From assembly GCA_012103455.1 (NCBI GenBank), contig WLWT01000002.1, positions 1,035,007 to 1,099,006 on the forward strand: a DNA stretch of 64,000 nt, given 5' to 3'. Below the pieces are notes generated by a model that was not told the DNA's origin, made no database searches, and saw only the letters and a list, made by a program, of their open reading frames with translations. The translations under genes and the position numbers were made by a program. Positions 63,247-64,000 of this stretch are shown here, piece by piece (within the stretch, counting starts at the first letter, position 1; each line of letters starts with the position of its first letter). Source of the DNA: Gammaproteobacteria bacterium (GTDB lineage Bacteria > Pseudomonadota > Gammaproteobacteria > HK1).

Positions 63247-64000
63247 GTGAAACTCCTGGCACGAGCGGACGCTGCGCGCCCTACGCCAAGCGATTCGCCA
63301 TTCGAATTAGTGGTGCAACGTTTGAGCGAAGTCATCGCCGGTAAAAGCCGGCCGCTGCGGTTGGCGCTCGCCTGTTTGCTCGCGCGCGGCCATTTGCTGA
63401 TCGAGGACTTACCCGGCGTTGGCAAGACTACGTTGTCCCAAGCATTGGGGCGCGGTCTTGGGCTCGAGCAGGCGCGGGTCCAGTTCACCAGCGATCTGCT
63501 ACCGGCCGATGTGCTCGGCGTATCGGTATTCGAGCGCGATAGCGGGGCTTTTCGCTTCCATCCCAGTCCGGTTTTTACCCAATTGTTGCTGGCCGATGAG
63601 GTTAACCGGGCGACACCCAAGACGCAGAGCGCATTGTTGGAGGCGATGGAGGAGCGTCAGGTCACCGTGGATAGCGAAACCCGTCCGTTGCCAGCCCCAT
63701 TCTTTGTTATCGCAACACAAAATCCCACCCGGCAGGTTGGCACTTTTGCGCTGCCTGAATCCCAACTCGACCGCTTCTTGATGCGGATCGAATTGGGTTA
63801 CCCCGATGCCAAGGCGGAGCGCGAGCTACTGCCGGGGGGGGGGTGATCGCCGCCAGGTGTTGCAGCGCTTGCAACAAGCGTTGTCGCCCGAGGCTTTGCT
63901 GGCGGCGCAGGTGCGGGTACCGGAAGTACATGTTTCCGACGCGCTGCTGGATTATCTGCAATTATTGCTCGCCCACACCCGTGAGTCCGCGCACTACGAA
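63247..64000 (+). CDS. MoxR-family AAA+ ATPase, partial, frameshift at G10 run
   Basis: A MoxR-type chaperone ATPase. Walker A EDLPGVGKTTLSQALGRGLG (residues 53-72); Walker B LLLADEVNRATPKTQSALLE; sensor VIATQNPTRQVGTFALPESQ with DRFLMRIELGYP. A run of ten G at 63834-63843 puts a TGA in frame. With nine G the reading continues GDRRQVLQRLQQALSPEALL to the window end, as in the family. So either a sequencing error or a real inactivation. MoxR proteins usually precede DUF58 and VWA genes. The gene runs off the right edge. Confidence 0.75.

Noticed and set aside
1..64000. CRISPR array or Cas genes
   Set aside because: No regularly spaced short repeats; all repeats found are MITEs, element ends or att copies.

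Overview
This is a high-GC proteobacterial chromosome segment, most likely gammaproteobacterial. That placement is an inference from the ETF/ETF-QO set, the short CIO-type cytochrome bd, the TRAP transporter and repeated TauD-type dioxygenases; there is no rRNA or other phylogenetic marker. The segment is littered with small repeats, insertion sequences and broken genes, as expected of a genome that has tolerated much transposition.

Layout. 0-12.2 kb: a DUF429 gene; a decayed cluster (VapB-like, EACC1-like and formylglycine-generating-enzyme-like remnants); chrA; an MFS exporter; then a fatty-acid/branched-chain-acid electron-transfer locus (etfBA divergent from ETF-ubiquinone oxidoreductase and a large acyl-CoA dehydrogenase) with a perfect 20-bp palindrome in the shared promoter region. 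12.2-38.7 kb: a composite genomic island. Four 45-bp copies of a tRNA-Lys(TTT) 3' end (17.8, 20.9, 25.2 and 38.6 kb), conserved right arms, three copies of a conserved left-end sequence and two truncated tyrosine integrase genes show that a family of small integrative elements accumulated in tandem. Cargo: a sigma factor with membrane proteins; a TIGR04255 module; a SIR2-STAND ATPase (Avs5/DSR-like anti-phage sensor); a decayed His-Xaa-Ser radical-SAM locus; and a five-gene operon with a LexA-like repressor, an HD hydrolase, an N-type DNA methyltransferase-like protein, a membrane-anchored protein of unknown function and a carbamoyltransferase fused to an ASCH domain. 38.7-64 kb: ordinary metabolic genes (TRAP transporter, GST, TauD, NUDIX, alcohol-type dehydrogenase, cytochrome bd, a biotin-dependent acyl-CoA carboxylase, nitroreductase, enoyl-CoA hydratase, MoxR ATPase) mixed with gene fragments.

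A 140-bp MITE-like repeat (inverted ends GGGCRCCTCTAAAAAT, 4-bp target duplications) is present in ten copies, all outside the composite island. Two copies were hit at the same internal site, one by an intact IS4-family element and one by a 142-bp non-autonomous relative with the same ends.

The best candidate for an undescribed system is the 31.8-38.4 kb operon. Its carbamoyltransferase-ASCH fusion beside a DNA-methyltransferase-like protein and an HD hydrolase, under a LexA-like repressor whose catalytic lysine is replaced by glutamine, suggests nucleic-acid hypermodification or nucleotide-based defence. This is inference from domains and context only.
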